The notes: generated from the letters alone by a model not told the origin. DNA of 64,000 bases from Acinetobacter bouvetii DSM 14964 = CIP 107468 (GCF_000368865.1 NZ_KB849730.1:208860-272859), one strand, 5' to 3'. Positions 50,356 through 59,709 are shown, counted from the first letter of the stretch. Numbers and translations are program-made.

Positions 50356-50985
50356 GTGGCATTAAATGTTGGTCCAGATTTTAAGCAGCGCTGGTTAAAT
50401 GTGCCTGAAGCTGTGCGTCAGACCTTTATTGATGACCTTGGACGCATCTGTGATGTACTTCAGCCCGACAGCAATGTCCAGCAATGGCTGGAGCATGATC
50501 AAAAAAGGCAAGCGCTGTCTTTTGAACGCATTGAAACAGCATATGCGGAACGCAAAGCGCGGCTGATTGAAGAAGCGCGCATCCGCAAACAGCAGGCACT
50601 GGAACGTTCGCTGAAAAAAAAGCGCGACGAACAGCAGGCCTATGCGGAACGGCTGCAGCAGGATGAACTGCGCCAATTTGCAGCGCAGGCGCAAACTCTA
50701 GCGCTCATCCGCCAAACAATCGACCGCGATACCCAGACGTATACCTCGCGCTATCATAAAAACCCTGAAAGCGCGCCTTTCAATTTTGCCAAAGGCCTGT
50801 CGGTTTCTGATCAAGAAATGCTGTCCGAACTGGAAAGTGTGCGGCTGCGCTTAGAATTGGAAGCCGAAACGCAAATTGAGCAGGCTGTTGCCGCTTTCCG
50901 CGCCAAACTGCAGGCGGCAGCGCAGGAAGAAATTGAATATATTTTGAAAAACTCTAATTTTTCAAATGAAATTCCAAAAAGTTAA
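50356..50985 (+). CDS. uncharacterised coiled-coil protein after holC
   Basis: Not recognised. The 209 residues lack a signal peptide and membrane segments. Residues about 55-115 and 145-200 are long charged helices rich in Arg, Glu, Gln and Ala and look like coiled coil; a less charged spacer (about 120-145) contains an NPESAPFNFAKGLSV stretch. The GTG start is preceded by a strong GAGGAGA. It is 35 bases after holC and probably shares its transcript, which suggests a replication or translation-related job, but that is only context. Confidence 0.8.
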   Translation: MALNVGPDFKQRWLNVPEAVRQTFIDDLGRICDVLQPDSNVQQWLEHDQKRQALSFERIETAYAERKARLIEEARIRKQQALERSLKKKRDEQQAYAERLQQDELRQFAAQAQTLALIRQTIDRDTQTYTSRYHKNPESAPFNFAKGLSVSDQEMLSELESVRLRLELEAETQIEQAVAAFRAKLQAAAQEEIEYILKNSNFSNEIPKS

Positions 50986-51118
50986 TATTAATTATCATAT
51001 CAATAACTTTATGTCATTAAATTGACATATTTTTGCAGCACGATGTTCATGCACTCAGCAGAATCTTCTTCTGCATGCCTTTAATCAGCGGACGCACCGC
51101 TTTGATCAGGACAGGTAA

Positions 51119-51337
51119 ATGGACATTTTGGACCGCATTTCCAGAACAATTGAAGCCCTCCCTGCTGGAGGGCAATGGACTGTCACCGCACAGGAGCTCT
51201 GGATGAGCCGCAGCGATTTTCAATCCATTTCAGCATTTTTAACGCTTGAAGCTCGAAAAGGCCATTTCAGCCTTGCGGCAGCGGATGAACCCTCCATGCG
51301 CTTAGGCAGCACGGCCCTGCTGGTGACCAAGCATTAA
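51119..51337 (+). CDS. small uncharacterised protein
   Basis: Seventy-two residues, no signal peptide or membrane segment, with a mixed helical composition and a MSRSDFQSISAFLTLE segment followed by EARKGHFSL, which could be a small winged-helix-like fold. The start is an ATG with a weak AGGACAGG region upstream. A terminator lies 20 bases after its stop, which supports it as a real transcription unit end. Function unknown. Confidence 0.65.
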   Translation: MDILDRISRTIEALPAGGQWTVTAQELWMSRSDFQSISAFLTLEARKGHFSLAAADEPSMRLGSTALLVTKH

Positions 51338-51356
51338 CCAACAGCTCGTTTGATAC

Positions 51357-51378
51357 AGCCCGCTTCTTCGGGCTTTAT
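51357..51378 (+). terminator. terminator after the 72-residue gene
   Basis: AGCCCG and CGGGCT form a stem with a six-base loop, followed by TTATT. Confidence 0.75.
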
Positions 51379-51403
51379 TGAATTATATCAACCCGTGTTG
51401 ATT

Positions 51404-51949
51404 TTAGAATGAATCCGCAACCGCATTGACCGTATGGCCCAAGCCATAGCCGACCCCCAGCAGCAAGCCCAGCCAGAACAAGCTGCCCACCACATTATAA
51501 AACGTAAAAACAGCGAAATTCATGCGCGCAGACCCTGCGGCAAAAGGCGCGAAAGAGCGGACAAAAGGGACAAAACGCGCCATTAAAATGGTCTTTCCGC
51601 CATGCTTCATAAAATAAGCATTGGTTTTAACCATATATGCAGGCTTGAAATAACGCGAATGCTGATTGAAAAATTTCAGCCCCAGCACACTGCCGGTATA
51701 GTAATTAACGGTATATCCCAGCACTGAAGCAATAAACAGCAGGCTGAACATATAATGCAGATGCACCGCGTCTGTAGTAGAACATAAGGCACCAATCGCC
51801 AGCAGCAGGCTGTCTCCCGGCAAGAAGAACATGAAAACCGAACCCGTTTCTGCAAAAATCACCAGAAACAAAATGGCGTAAATCCATACACCATATTGGT
51901 CCAGCAGCATTGGCAGCCATTGTTCAATATTCATTAAAAAATCAATCAT
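51404..51949 (-). CDS. DedA-family membrane protein
   Basis: Polytopic inner membrane protein of the DedA/SNARE-associated family, some members of which flip undecaprenyl phosphate or support membrane potential. The 181 residues have the acidic residue in the first re-entrant region (FAETGSVFMFFLPGDSLL) and the conserved arginines in MARFVPFVRSFAPFAAG, with about four membrane segments. Substrate and exact role unproven. It stands alone, just downstream of the ribE terminator. Confidence 0.9.
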   Translation of the reverse strand: MIDFLMNIEQWLPMLLDQYGVWIYAILFLVIFAETGSVFMFFLPGDSLLLAIGALCSTTDAVHLHYMFSLLFIASVLGYTVNYYTGSVLGLKFFNQHSRYFKPAYMVKTNAYFMKHGGKTILMARFVPFVRSFAPFAAGSARMNFAVFTFYNVVGSLFWLGLLLGVGYGLGHTVNAVADSF

Positions 51950-52021
51950 CTACACCTGTCCAAGCGATGTTTCAAGCTATTCCGATCAACATTATGACCC
52001 AAAAATACGGCTAAAAACAAA

Positions 52022-52050
52022 AAAACAGTCTAATTTTTCAACCAGACTGT
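52022..52050. terminator. riboflavin operon terminator
   Basis: AACAGTCT and AGACTGTT form a stem with a 12-base loop; the minus strand continues into a T-rich run. It lies 21 bases after the ribE stop. Confidence 0.85.
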
Positions 52051-52070
52051 TTTTATTTTCAGTATTCAGC

Positions 52071-52730
52071 TTATTTCATGAAGCCATTTTCCGCAAGAAA
52101 TTCCATGCTGATTCTGGACTGCTGCGGCGCTTGCGCGGCTTTATCCCCCAGCAATAAGCGTTCGATATAGCGCGCTAAAACATCGACTTCTAAATTCACT
52201 TTTACACCCGCTTTCCATGTGCCGATATTGGTGCGTTCGGCTGTATGCGGGATCAAATTCAGGCTCAAAATGTTGCCGCGCAGGTGATTGATGGTCAAAC
52301 TGACGCCATCAACGGTAATCGAGCCTTTCTCAGCAAGATATTTGGCAATTTCGGCCGGCGCAGCCACTTCAAAATAAAGAGAGCGCGCATCTTCACGCAC
52401 CACGGTAATTTCACCGACCGCATCGACATGGCCGCTGACAATGTGGCCGCCAAAGCGGGTGGTCGGCAGCATGGCTTTTTCCACATTGACAGGATGCCCC
52501 GCTTTCCAGCTGCCCAGCGTCGTGCGGTTCAGGCTTTCACGGGAAACGTCTGCAGCATACCAGCTATCGCCCCAGTCAATCACCGTCAGACAGATGCCGT
52601 TGGTCGCAATGGAGTCGCCCAAATGCACATCAGACATATCCAGATCGGTTTCTATGCGTAGGCGCACATCGCCGCCCACATTTTGCACACTGGCAACTTT
52701 GCCTAAACTTTCAATAATGCCTGTAAACAT
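52071..52730 (-). CDS. ribE: riboflavin synthase alpha subunit
   Basis: Converts two 6,7-dimethyl-8-ribityllumazine molecules to riboflavin and its precursor. The 219 residues comprise two lumazine-binding repeats (the N-terminal MFTGIIESLGK and the second from about residue 95, each with GDSIATNGICLTV and GSITVDGVSLTI type loops). Length is standard. It follows the DNA methyltransferase gene by 24 bases in the nrdR-ribD-methylase-ribE transcript. Confidence 0.95.
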   Translation of the reverse strand: MFTGIIESLGKVASVQNVGGDVRLRIETDLDMSDVHLGDSIATNGICLTVIDWGDSWYAADVSRESLNRTTLGSWKAGHPVNVEKAMLPTTRFGGHIVSGHVDAVGEITVVREDARSLYFEVAAPAEIAKYLAEKGSITVDGVSLTINHLRGNILSLNLIPHTAERTNIGTWKAGVKVNLEVDVLARYIERLLLGDKAAQAPQQSRISMEFLAENGFMK

Positions 52731-52754
52731 AGCGTACTCAATTTTTTAAATGGG

Positions 52755-54047
52755 TTACCACAAGTCCAGCTGAGTGCTGACACCGGAAGTGTCAACACCG
52801 CCCAGCTCTGCAAAATGATGCAGCTGGCCGAGCAGCTGGCGGATCGGCGGGCCTGATTTAGCATGGGTATCGGTAATCACAATAAATTCCAATACCCGCG
52901 CGCGTTCAGACTGGCGCTGCTTGCTGACGCGGTAGCGCGGCACATCTTGCGTTAACAAAGTCACACGCCCGCGCTTTAAGTTGGCCTGCAGCAGATCGGC
53001 CGCTTCAATATTGCCGTCTGTAGAATAGCTGGTCAGAATAAAGCGCGCATTAATTGTTTCCAATAATTTTTCATACGCTTCTTTAGCATGCTTAGACGAG
53101 TTATAGGGGCTCGGGCGCTCTTTGCGCCATGCGCGGTCAATCCCGCTCTTAAAGCCTTTGGTATCCGGCGTCGGCAAGTCCACCTGATCCCACAATGTCA
53201 GCGCATTCAGCACATGATAGTTGCTGCTGTATGCATGCTGGTTATACGGCGGATCAAGATACGCCACATCCACTTCAAAACTGCTCATTTGGCTGGCCAA
53301 ATGCTGCGCATCTACACACCACATTTCCGCAGCAGGACGTTTTGGATCGCCAATTTCACAAAAACGGCTCGGCGTCAGCCACAGCAGTGATTCAATCCGC
53401 TCCAGCGCAGTTTGAGTTTTGCCGCCCCAGCCATGGTGAAAACTTTTAAATACCCCGCTGGTATTGCTGACGAAGCTAGCCGAATACAGCAGCGGCGCCA
53501 GCAAAGCGCTCATTTCCACATCGTCAATCGCACCCTGCGCCTGCCATGCGGCAATTTGCTGGCGGATGGCATCAATACGCATGCCGTTGCGGCGTTTAAA
53601 GAACAGGCGGTCGCGCGCCGGATCATAAATTTCATCATTGCGCGGACACAAGTTATGCGTTACCCAGCCCTTCACTTCAGGCAAGCGGTTCAAATAATCA
53701 ATAGCTTTCTGATAGCCGCCCAGCTCTTTAAACGCAGGCGCATCGACACAGGATAAAATCGCGCTGTTTAAGGCGTGGCTATACGGCTCCCAGTCATTGG
53801 CAATGACCCGGTAGCCATTTTGACGGGCAAGGCGCGATACGACCCCAGAACCGGCAAAAAAGTCGGCAAATATCGGCGCCCGGCCATCTTCACGGTTCAG
53901 CGTTCCCGTACTTTCCAGCGCTTCTAAAATCAGATGCAGCAAGCGGCGCTTGTTGCCTAAATAAGGAACCAGCTGATGGAAAAGATATTCATCGGTAGTG
54001 CGTGCCGCGTGACGGCGTTTGTGATAAACCGCAGACTCTGAGTTCAT
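52755..54047 (-). CDS. solitary N6-adenine DNA methyltransferase in the riboflavin operon
   Basis: Class I SAM methyltransferase of the D12 (Dam-like alpha) type. The 430 residues carry motif X (PYLGNKRRLL, residues about 28-37), the SAM-binding DFFAGSGVV (62-70, FxGxG) and the catalytic DPPYN (265-269, DPPY). No restriction enzyme or specificity subunit is adjacent. Its start overlaps the ribD stop by four bases and ribE follows after 24 bases, so it is embedded in a riboflavin operon. I recall a characterised A. baumannii homologue, A1S_0222 (AamA), that methylates adenine, but could not verify that here. Longer than E. coli Dam (278 residues); target site unknown. Confidence 0.88.
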   Translation of the reverse strand: MNSESAVYHKRRHAARTTDEYLFHQLVPYLGNKRRLLHLILEALESTGTLNREDGRAPIFADFFAGSGVVSRLARQNGYRVIANDWEPYSHALNSAILSCVDAPAFKELGGYQKAIDYLNRLPEVKGWVTHNLCPRNDEIYDPARDRLFFKRRNGMRIDAIRQQIAAWQAQGAIDDVEMSALLAPLLYSASFVSNTSGVFKSFHHGWGGKTQTALERIESLLWLTPSRFCEIGDPKRPAAEMWCVDAQHLASQMSSFEVDVAYLDPPYNQHAYSSNYHVLNALTLWDQVDLPTPDTKGFKSGIDRAWRKERPSPYNSSKHAKEAYEKLLETINARFILTSYSTDGNIEAADLLQANLKRGRVTLLTQDVPRYRVSKQRQSERARVLEFIVITDTHAKSGPPIRQLLGQLHHFAELGGVDTSGVSTQLDLW

Positions 54048-55132
54048 AGTGTCTCTTGTGAAGGAATAAGCATTAAGCGGATGTCGTTACCCACTTGGGC
54101 AATATCCATCAGCTTAAAGCGGAGCTGCTCTGCCATGCGGTCAAATTCCGCATTGAACATCGCGCGTGCTGAACGGCCTAAAAATACCGGCGCAACATAG
54201 CTGATCAGTTCATCAACTAATTTTTCCTGCAAAAATGCAGTCGATAGCGTCGCTCCGGCTTCCACCAGCACATCATATATCTGGTACTGCTGGGATAAGC
54301 TCTGCAGCAGTGTGTTTAAAGGCTGCACGCTTAATTGCGTGACGCCTAAATCTGCCAGTTCCTGACGGAATGGCCCCATAACCATCAGCATTTCAGGCTG
54401 CATCAGTATTTTAGCATTCAAAGGCAGACGCCCCTGACGGTCTAAGACCAGCCGTTTCGGCTGCACAACGCCGCTTAAGTCTTCAGTGTCTTTAAGCTGG
54501 CGCACATTCAGCTGGCAGTCATCCGCCAATACCGTTTCAATGCCGGTAATCACGACACCGGAAATGGCGCGCCAATGCTGCACATCCAAACGCGCTTCAG
54601 CACCCGTAATCCATTTGGATTCACCGGATGCCATGGCCGTGCGGCCGTCTAAACTGGAGGCGATTTTCAAGCGGACATACGGCATTCCCGTCGCAATGGC
54701 TTTTAAAAAGCCTCTGTTTTGCGCCGCGGCCTGCGCTTCACCAATGCCCTGTACGACTTCAATGCCAGCATCTTTTAAAATCTGTACGCCTTTGCCTGCA
54801 ACCAATGGATTGGGATCTGCACAGGCAATGACGACCCGCGCAATCCCCGATTCCACCAGCCCTTTAGCGCAGGGCGGAGTGCGTCCGTAATGCGCGCACG
54901 GCTCTAGAGTCACATAGGCGGTTGCGCCGCGGGCTTGCTCACCCGCTTGCCTGAGGGCAAAAACTTCGGCATGCGGCCCGCCCACCGGCGCTGTTGCGCC
55001 GCGCCCAATGATTTGATTATTTTTGACAATTACGCAGCCCACTGCAGGGTTTGGCCGTGTCCGGTAAAGAGCCGAAGCGGCTTCCGTCAATGCAAATTGC
55101 ATCCAGTCCTGATCAGACTTGGTTTCAGACAT
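54044..55132 (-). CDS. ribD: RibD, bifunctional deaminase/reductase
   Basis: Second and third steps of riboflavin synthesis: deaminates and then reduces the pyrimidine intermediate. The 362 residues have the N-terminal zinc-dependent deaminase (HAEVFALRQAG with PCAHYGRTPPC) and the C-terminal reductase domain (VRLKIASSLDGRTAM). It follows nrdR by 23 bases and overlaps the methyltransferase by four bases. Confidence 0.95.
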   Translation of the reverse strand: MSETKSDQDWMQFALTEAASALYRTRPNPAVGCVIVKNNQIIGRGATAPVGGPHAEVFALRQAGEQARGATAYVTLEPCAHYGRTPPCAKGLVESGIARVVIACADPNPLVAGKGVQILKDAGIEVVQGIGEAQAAAQNRGFLKAIATGMPYVRLKIASSLDGRTAMASGESKWITGAEARLDVQHWRAISGVVITGIETVLADDCQLNVRQLKDTEDLSGVVQPKRLVLDRQGRLPLNAKILMQPEMLMVMGPFRQELADLGVTQLSVQPLNTLLQSLSQQYQIYDVLVEAGATLSTAFLQEKLVDELISYVAPVFLGRSARAMFNAEFDRMAEQLRFKLMDIAQVGNDIRLMLIPSQETL

Positions 55133-55155
55133 GTTGATATCTCATTTGAATTTGC

Positions 55156-55614
55156 TTACTGGCCACGATGCTGCATTTGCTCAATTTGGCGGCGGAACGC
55201 TTCGACATCCTGAAAATCCTGATACACCGAAGCAAAACGCACATAGGCCACATGATCCAGCGCAAACAGTGACTGCATGACAATTTCACCAATGGTCAAT
55301 GAGCGCACATCACGCTCACCCAAACGGCGAATCTGCAATTGAATATCGCTCAGCACTGTTTCAATCTGTTCTTGCGTAACGGGACGCTTCTGCAGCGCGT
55401 GCATCAGCGAGCGGCGCAGTTTAGCTTCATCAAAAGGCTCACTCTTGCCGTCTGACTTGATCACGCGGGGCATCACGACTTCGTAGCTTTCAAAAGTCGT
55501 AAACCGCTCGCCGCAGCACACGCATTCACGGCGCCGGCGAATTTGACAGCCTTCAGCCGCCAAACGCGAGTCGATTACTTTACTGTCTGCAGCGTTGCAA
55601 AATGGACAATGCAT
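55156..55614 (-). CDS. nrdR: NrdR, ribonucleotide reductase repressor
   Basis: Zinc-ribbon/ATP-cone repressor of ribonucleotide reductase genes. The 152 residues have the CPFC and CVCC zinc-binding pairs with the basic RRRREC in between, followed by the ATP-cone domain ([20 protein letters not shown]). It heads the nrdR-ribD transcript, as in E. coli and pseudomonads. Confidence 0.95.
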   Translation of the reverse strand: MHCPFCNAADSKVIDSRLAAEGCQIRRRRECVCCGERFTTFESYEVVMPRVIKSDGKSEPFDEAKLRRSLMHALQKRPVTQEQIETVLSDIQLQIRRLGERDVRSLTIGEIVMQSLFALDHVAYVRFASVYQDFQDVEAFRRQIEQMQHRGQ

Positions 55615-55693
55615 AGCGGTTTAATTGAACAAATCCTGATGGATTTAAAGTGTAGCAAAAATTATGAGTTTTGTAGAGCATTACGCAATATAT

Positions 55694-55723
55694 GGAAAAA
55701 AAACAGCCCTTTCGGGCTGTTTT
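55694..55723 (-). terminator. amtB terminator
   Basis: AAAACAGCCC and GGGCTGTTTT pair with a TTTC loop; on the minus strand a run of eight Ts follows. It lies 44 bases after the amtB stop and upstream of the nrdR promoter. Confidence 0.9.
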
Positions 55724-55766
55724 ACACAATATATTGATATTTTATATGAATTGTTGCGCTGAATTA

Positions 55767-57161
55767 TTATTCTACACGTTCGCCGTGCTGGCTCAAGTCC
55801 AGACCCATGCGTTCATCATCAGATTCAACACGGATGCCAATGGCCAAATCAATCACTTTCAGGATGATAAATGTCAAGACTGCAGAATAAGCAATTGTTG
55901 CCAATACACCCTCGACTTGCACCCATAATTGATGCATTACGTCTGTTGGCGCTTTGTCACCCATAATGAACGGGCTGGCAAAGAATGCAGTTAAGATCGC
56001 GCCCACAATACCGCCAACGCCATGCAGGCCAAAAGCGTCCAAAGAGTCATCGGCTTTCAATGCGCGTTTCAGTGCAGTAATGCCCCAGAAGCAGACGACA
56101 CCGCCGATTAAGCCCATCGCCATTGCGCCGCCCACCGTCACAAAACCGGCTGCCGGAGTAATCACCACCAAGCCAGCTACCGCGCCAGACGCGCCGCCCA
56201 ATACTGATGATTTGCCGCGCACCACTTTTTCAGTAATCAGCCATGCTACCGCAGCCGCAGCCGCCGCTACTTGAGTCGCCACAAGCGCATAACCAGCAGA
56301 ACCATTTGCCCCCAAAGCGGATCCGCCGTTGAAACCGAACCAGCCGACCCATACCAGGCTTGCGCCGATAACAGTTAAAGCCAGATTGTGCGGCGCCATC
56401 GATTCGCGGCCCAAGCCCATACGCTTGCCCAGCATATACGCAGCCACTAAGCCTGCAACACCCGAGTTGATATGCACCACGGTACCGCCTGCAAAGTCCA
56501 GCGCGCCATCACTGCCTAACCAGCCGCCGCCCCACACCCAATGCGTGATTGGCGCGTAGACAACAATGGACCAAACGGTGATGAAAGCCACAAAAGCGCC
56601 GAATTTCATCCGTTCTGCAATAGAACCGGTAATGATGGCAACCGTAATAATGGCAAAGGTCATTTGGAAAATAACAAAGAGAATTTCAGGAATGGTTCCC
56701 GTCAGCGCAGCGGTCGTAATGCCGGACAGCATCAGTTTATCCAAACCGCCAATAAAGGCATTGCCTGAACCAAACGCCAGCGTATAGCCAATCACGACCC
56801 AAGTGATGCTGACGATAGCCGCAGCGACGAAGCTATGCGCCATGGTGCTGAGCACGTTTTTCTTGCGGACCATGCCGCCGTAGAACAGCGCCAAACCGGG
56901 AATCGTCATCAGCAGCACCAGCGCTGTTGAAACTAAAATCCAGGCGGTATCGCCTGTGTCCAGTTTTGGCCCTTCTTCTGCAGGTGCCGGCGCAGGCGGC
57001 GCTGCCGGAACTTCTGCAGCTGCAGGCGCAACCGCTGTTTCAGCTGCTGAAGCGGCTGCCGTTTCTGAAGAAGCAGGTGCTGTTACGGCCTCTTCAGCCC
57101 ACGCAACAGAACCGCCTAAGAGTGCGCCAGACAGACTGAGCGCGAGTAGCATTTTTTTCAT
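55767..57161 (-). CDS. amtB: ammonium transporter AmtB
   Basis: Trimeric ammonium/ammonia channel. The 464 residues have a signal peptide (to about residue 22), an Ala/Pro-rich, proline-repeat linker (about 23-65) longer than in E. coli AmtB, then eleven membrane segments with the family motifs LALFYGGMVRKKN, GCLGSDGALDFAGGTVVH-type pore and the pore histidine regions. The C-terminal tail (about 440-464), which contacts GlnK, is present. It is co-transcribed behind glnK. Confidence 0.94.
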   Translation of the reverse strand: MKKMLLALSLSGALLGGSVAWAEEAVTAPASSETAAASAAETAVAPAAAEVPAAPPAPAPAEEGPKLDTGDTAWILVSTALVLLMTIPGLALFYGGMVRKKNVLSTMAHSFVAAAIVSITWVVIGYTLAFGSGNAFIGGLDKLMLSGITTAALTGTIPEILFVIFQMTFAIITVAIITGSIAERMKFGAFVAFITVWSIVVYAPITHWVWGGGWLGSDGALDFAGGTVVHINSGVAGLVAAYMLGKRMGLGRESMAPHNLALTVIGASLVWVGWFGFNGGSALGANGSAGYALVATQVAAAAAAVAWLITEKVVRGKSSVLGGASGAVAGLVVITPAAGFVTVGGAMAMGLIGGVVCFWGITALKRALKADDSLDAFGLHGVGGIVGAILTAFFASPFIMGDKAPTDVMHQLWVQVEGVLATIAYSAVLTFIILKVIDLAIGIRVESDDERMGLDLSQHGERVE

Positions 57162-57221
57162 TCGTATCCCCCGACCTATTTTGTGAGTTATTAGGTACTC
57201 AGCAAACTTCGTGCCAATTTT

Positions 57222-57596
<375 letters not shown>

Positions 57597-57601
57597 TTAT
57601 G

Positions 57602-57617
57602 TTCAATTTTCATGCCA
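57602..57617 (-). promoter_or_regulatory. sigma54-like promoter of glnK-amtB
   Basis: On the minus strand TGGCATGAAAATTGAA has the -24 GG and the -12 GA ten bases apart, against the consensus TGGCAC-N5-TTGCA. The -12 GC is GA, a weakness. Nitrogen-controlled, NtrC-activated expression of glnK-amtB is known in related bacteria, so the match is plausible. Confidence 0.5.
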
Positions 57618-57837
57618 AAAGTTCCAAGGTCGGGGAAAATAGAAGCTTCCGGCATGAGTTTTATTTATAACCTATTTTAGGCTTCGAATGCTGCTTTAGA
57701 CGCGAAAATTAGACATATTTATCATAAGAATGATCATATTACCCATCGGAAGCAGCCTTATTTTTAGTTCAAATACTATAGTCTGCAGCAAGGCAATGCT
57801 ACACTGCCCGCTCATCTGCATCAGACGGAGATCAAAA

Positions 57838-58065
57838 ATGTTTGAAACTTTACTTCAAGCCATTATGGAACAGCTGGATCAGCCCAAAAAAGATCTGGAA
57901 CATAATGTACGCGCACTGCTGAACGAAGCGGTCAGCAAGATGGATTTAGTGTCTAAGGAAGAAATTGAACGTCAGCGCACCGCTTTGGATAATGCAAATT
58001 TGCGTTTGAATGAGCTGCTGAAACAAGTGGAATCACTCGAATTGAAAATACAGAACAAAAAATAA
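57838..58065 (+). CDS. ubiK: UbiK/YqiC, ubiquinone biosynthesis accessory factor
   Basis: Small coiled-coil protein (BMFP family) that helps assemble the ubiquinone synthesis complex. The 75 residues have the MFETLLQAI start, a Leu/Glu/Lys-rich coiled coil and a KEEIERQRTALDNANLRL segment of the family. The frame is open upstream to 57730 but this ATG, with GGAGA before it, gives the family length. comM follows after 66 bases. Confidence 0.88.
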   Translation: MFETLLQAIMEQLDQPKKDLEHNVRALLNEAVSKMDLVSKEEIERQRTALDNANLRLNELLKQVESLELKIQNKK

Positions 58066-58131
58066 GCACTTTTTTAGTGCAGCATAAGACGCATAACGAT
58101 TAAAAAAAATGCACTATAACGGAACAATAAT

Positions 58132-59619
58132 ATGTCTTTTGCCAAAATTTATAGCCGCGGGCTATTGGGCCTGCATGCCCCTTTAATAGAAGTTGAAGTC
58201 CATCTCAGCCAAGGCTTGCCCTCCTTAACCATTGTTGGACTGGCGGAAGCGGCTGTTCGGGAAAGTAAAGACCGGGTCAGATCAGCCATTATCAACAGCG
58301 GATTTCAATTTCCCACCAAACGCTTAACCATTAATTTGGCGCCTGCTGATTTGCCCAAAGATGGCTCACGCTTAGACCTCGCCATCGCTTTAGGCATTTT
58401 GATCGCATCTGGCCAATTGCCTGAAAACGCCGCAGAACAGCTGGAATTTATTGGCGAGCTGGCATTAGATGGCTATTTGCGCCCGACCACCGGCACTTTA
58501 AGCATCGCCATTGCCTGCCAGCAGGCGAAGCATCAGCTGATTTTGCCGGAGCAGAATGCGCAGGAAGCTTCTCAATTGCCTAATTTTGAAGTTTTTGCGG
58601 CCACCCATTTAAAAGATGTTTGCGATCATTTGAATCAAATCGCGCCTTTACTGCAATTTAATGCAGTGAAGCCGGCATCTTCCTCCAGCTATCAATTTGA
58701 TTTGGCTGATGTCAAAGGCCAGCTGCGGCCGCGCCGCGCATTGGAAATTGCCGCAGCCGGCGGGCACTCACTGCTGTTCCGCGGCCCGCCCGGAACAGGA
58801 AAAACGCTGCTGGCTTCACGCTTATCCAGCATTCTGCCGCCATTGAATTTGCAGGAAAATCTGGAAGTCGCCAGCATCTATTCGATTGCCAGCGCAAAGC
58901 ATGAATTTGGCCACCGCCCCTTCCGCGCACCGCATCATACGGCGTCCGCCATTGCCCTGGTAGGCGGCGGCTCCAACCCCAAACCCGGTGAAATCACCTT
59001 AGCGCATTTAGGCGTGCTGTTTTTAGATGAACTGCCGGAATTTGACCGGAAAGTGCTGGAAGTTTTACGCCAGCCGCTGGAATCCAGAGAAATTATTATC
59101 TCACGCGCATCGCGGCAGATTACGTTTCCAGCCAACTTTCAGCTGATTGCCGCCATGAACCCCTGCCCTTGCGGCTATGCATTCAATCAGGATGCCCGCT
59201 GCCAGTGTTCCCCAGATGCGATTAAGCGCTATCAGAACCGGATTTCAGGGCCCTTATTGGACAGGATTGATTTGCATATTGATGTCCCGCCGCTGCAGGC
59301 ATCTGAACTGCAGGATAAACAGCCCACTGAAACCTCCGCCCAAGTGCGCGAACGGGTGTTAAAAGCCTATCAGCAGCAAATCGAACGGCAAAACTTCGCC
59401 AATATGGCGCTCAGTCCCAAACAGCTGGAACAGCATGCTGTTCTGGACAGCACAGCGCAGAACATGATGAATATGGCGCAGCAGCGCCTGAATCTGTCTG
59501 CCCGAGCCTACCACCGTGTACTGCGGGTGGCGCGCACCATTGCTGATTTGGCTTTAGAAGAGCGCATTCAAACACAGCATCTTTCAGAGGCCTTGTCGTA
59601 CAGGGGGCAAGTGCCATAG
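58132..59619 (+). CDS. comM: ComM/YifB, AAA+ helicase of natural transformation
   Basis: Hexameric helicase that extends branch migration of incoming DNA during transformation. The 495 residues have the N-terminal Lon-like ChlI domain and the Mg-chelatase-type AAA+ domain with Walker A GPPGTGKT, Walker B LFLDELPEF, and the C-terminal zinc-like MNPCPCGY motif. Consistent with the transformable lifestyle of Acinetobacter and with the type IV pilus genes in this window. Confidence 0.93.
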   Translation: MSFAKIYSRGLLGLHAPLIEVEVHLSQGLPSLTIVGLAEAAVRESKDRVRSAIINSGFQFPTKRLTINLAPADLPKDGSRLDLAIALGILIASGQLPENAAEQLEFIGELALDGYLRPTTGTLSIAIACQQAKHQLILPEQNAQEASQLPNFEVFAATHLKDVCDHLNQIAPLLQFNAVKPASSSSYQFDLADVKGQLRPRRALEIAAAGGHSLLFRGPPGTGKTLLASRLSSILPPLNLQENLEVASIYSIASAKHEFGHRPFRAPHHTASAIALVGGGSNPKPGEITLAHLGVLFLDELPEFDRKVLEVLRQPLESREIIISRASRQITFPANFQLIAAMNPCPCGYAFNQDARCQCSPDAIKRYQNRISGPLLDRIDLHIDVPPLQASELQDKQPTETSAQVRERVLKAYQQQIERQNFANMALSPKQLEQHAVLDSTAQNMMNMAQQRLNLSARAYHRVLRVARTIADLALEERIQTQHLSEALSYRGQVP

Positions 59620-59658
59620 TGCGGATGCGCAAAAGCCGCACAGCCCAGAGATAAGCAT

Positions 59659-59695
59659 AAAAAAGCCCTGGATGCATCAGCATCCAGGGCTTTTT
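59659..59695. terminator. bidirectional terminator between comM and a TorF-family gene
   Basis: AAAAAAGCCCTGGATGC and GCATCCAGGGCTTTTT form an almost perfect stem with an ATCA loop between convergent genes. Confidence 0.92.
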
Positions 59696-59709
59696 CAGCA
59701 CATGCTAAA

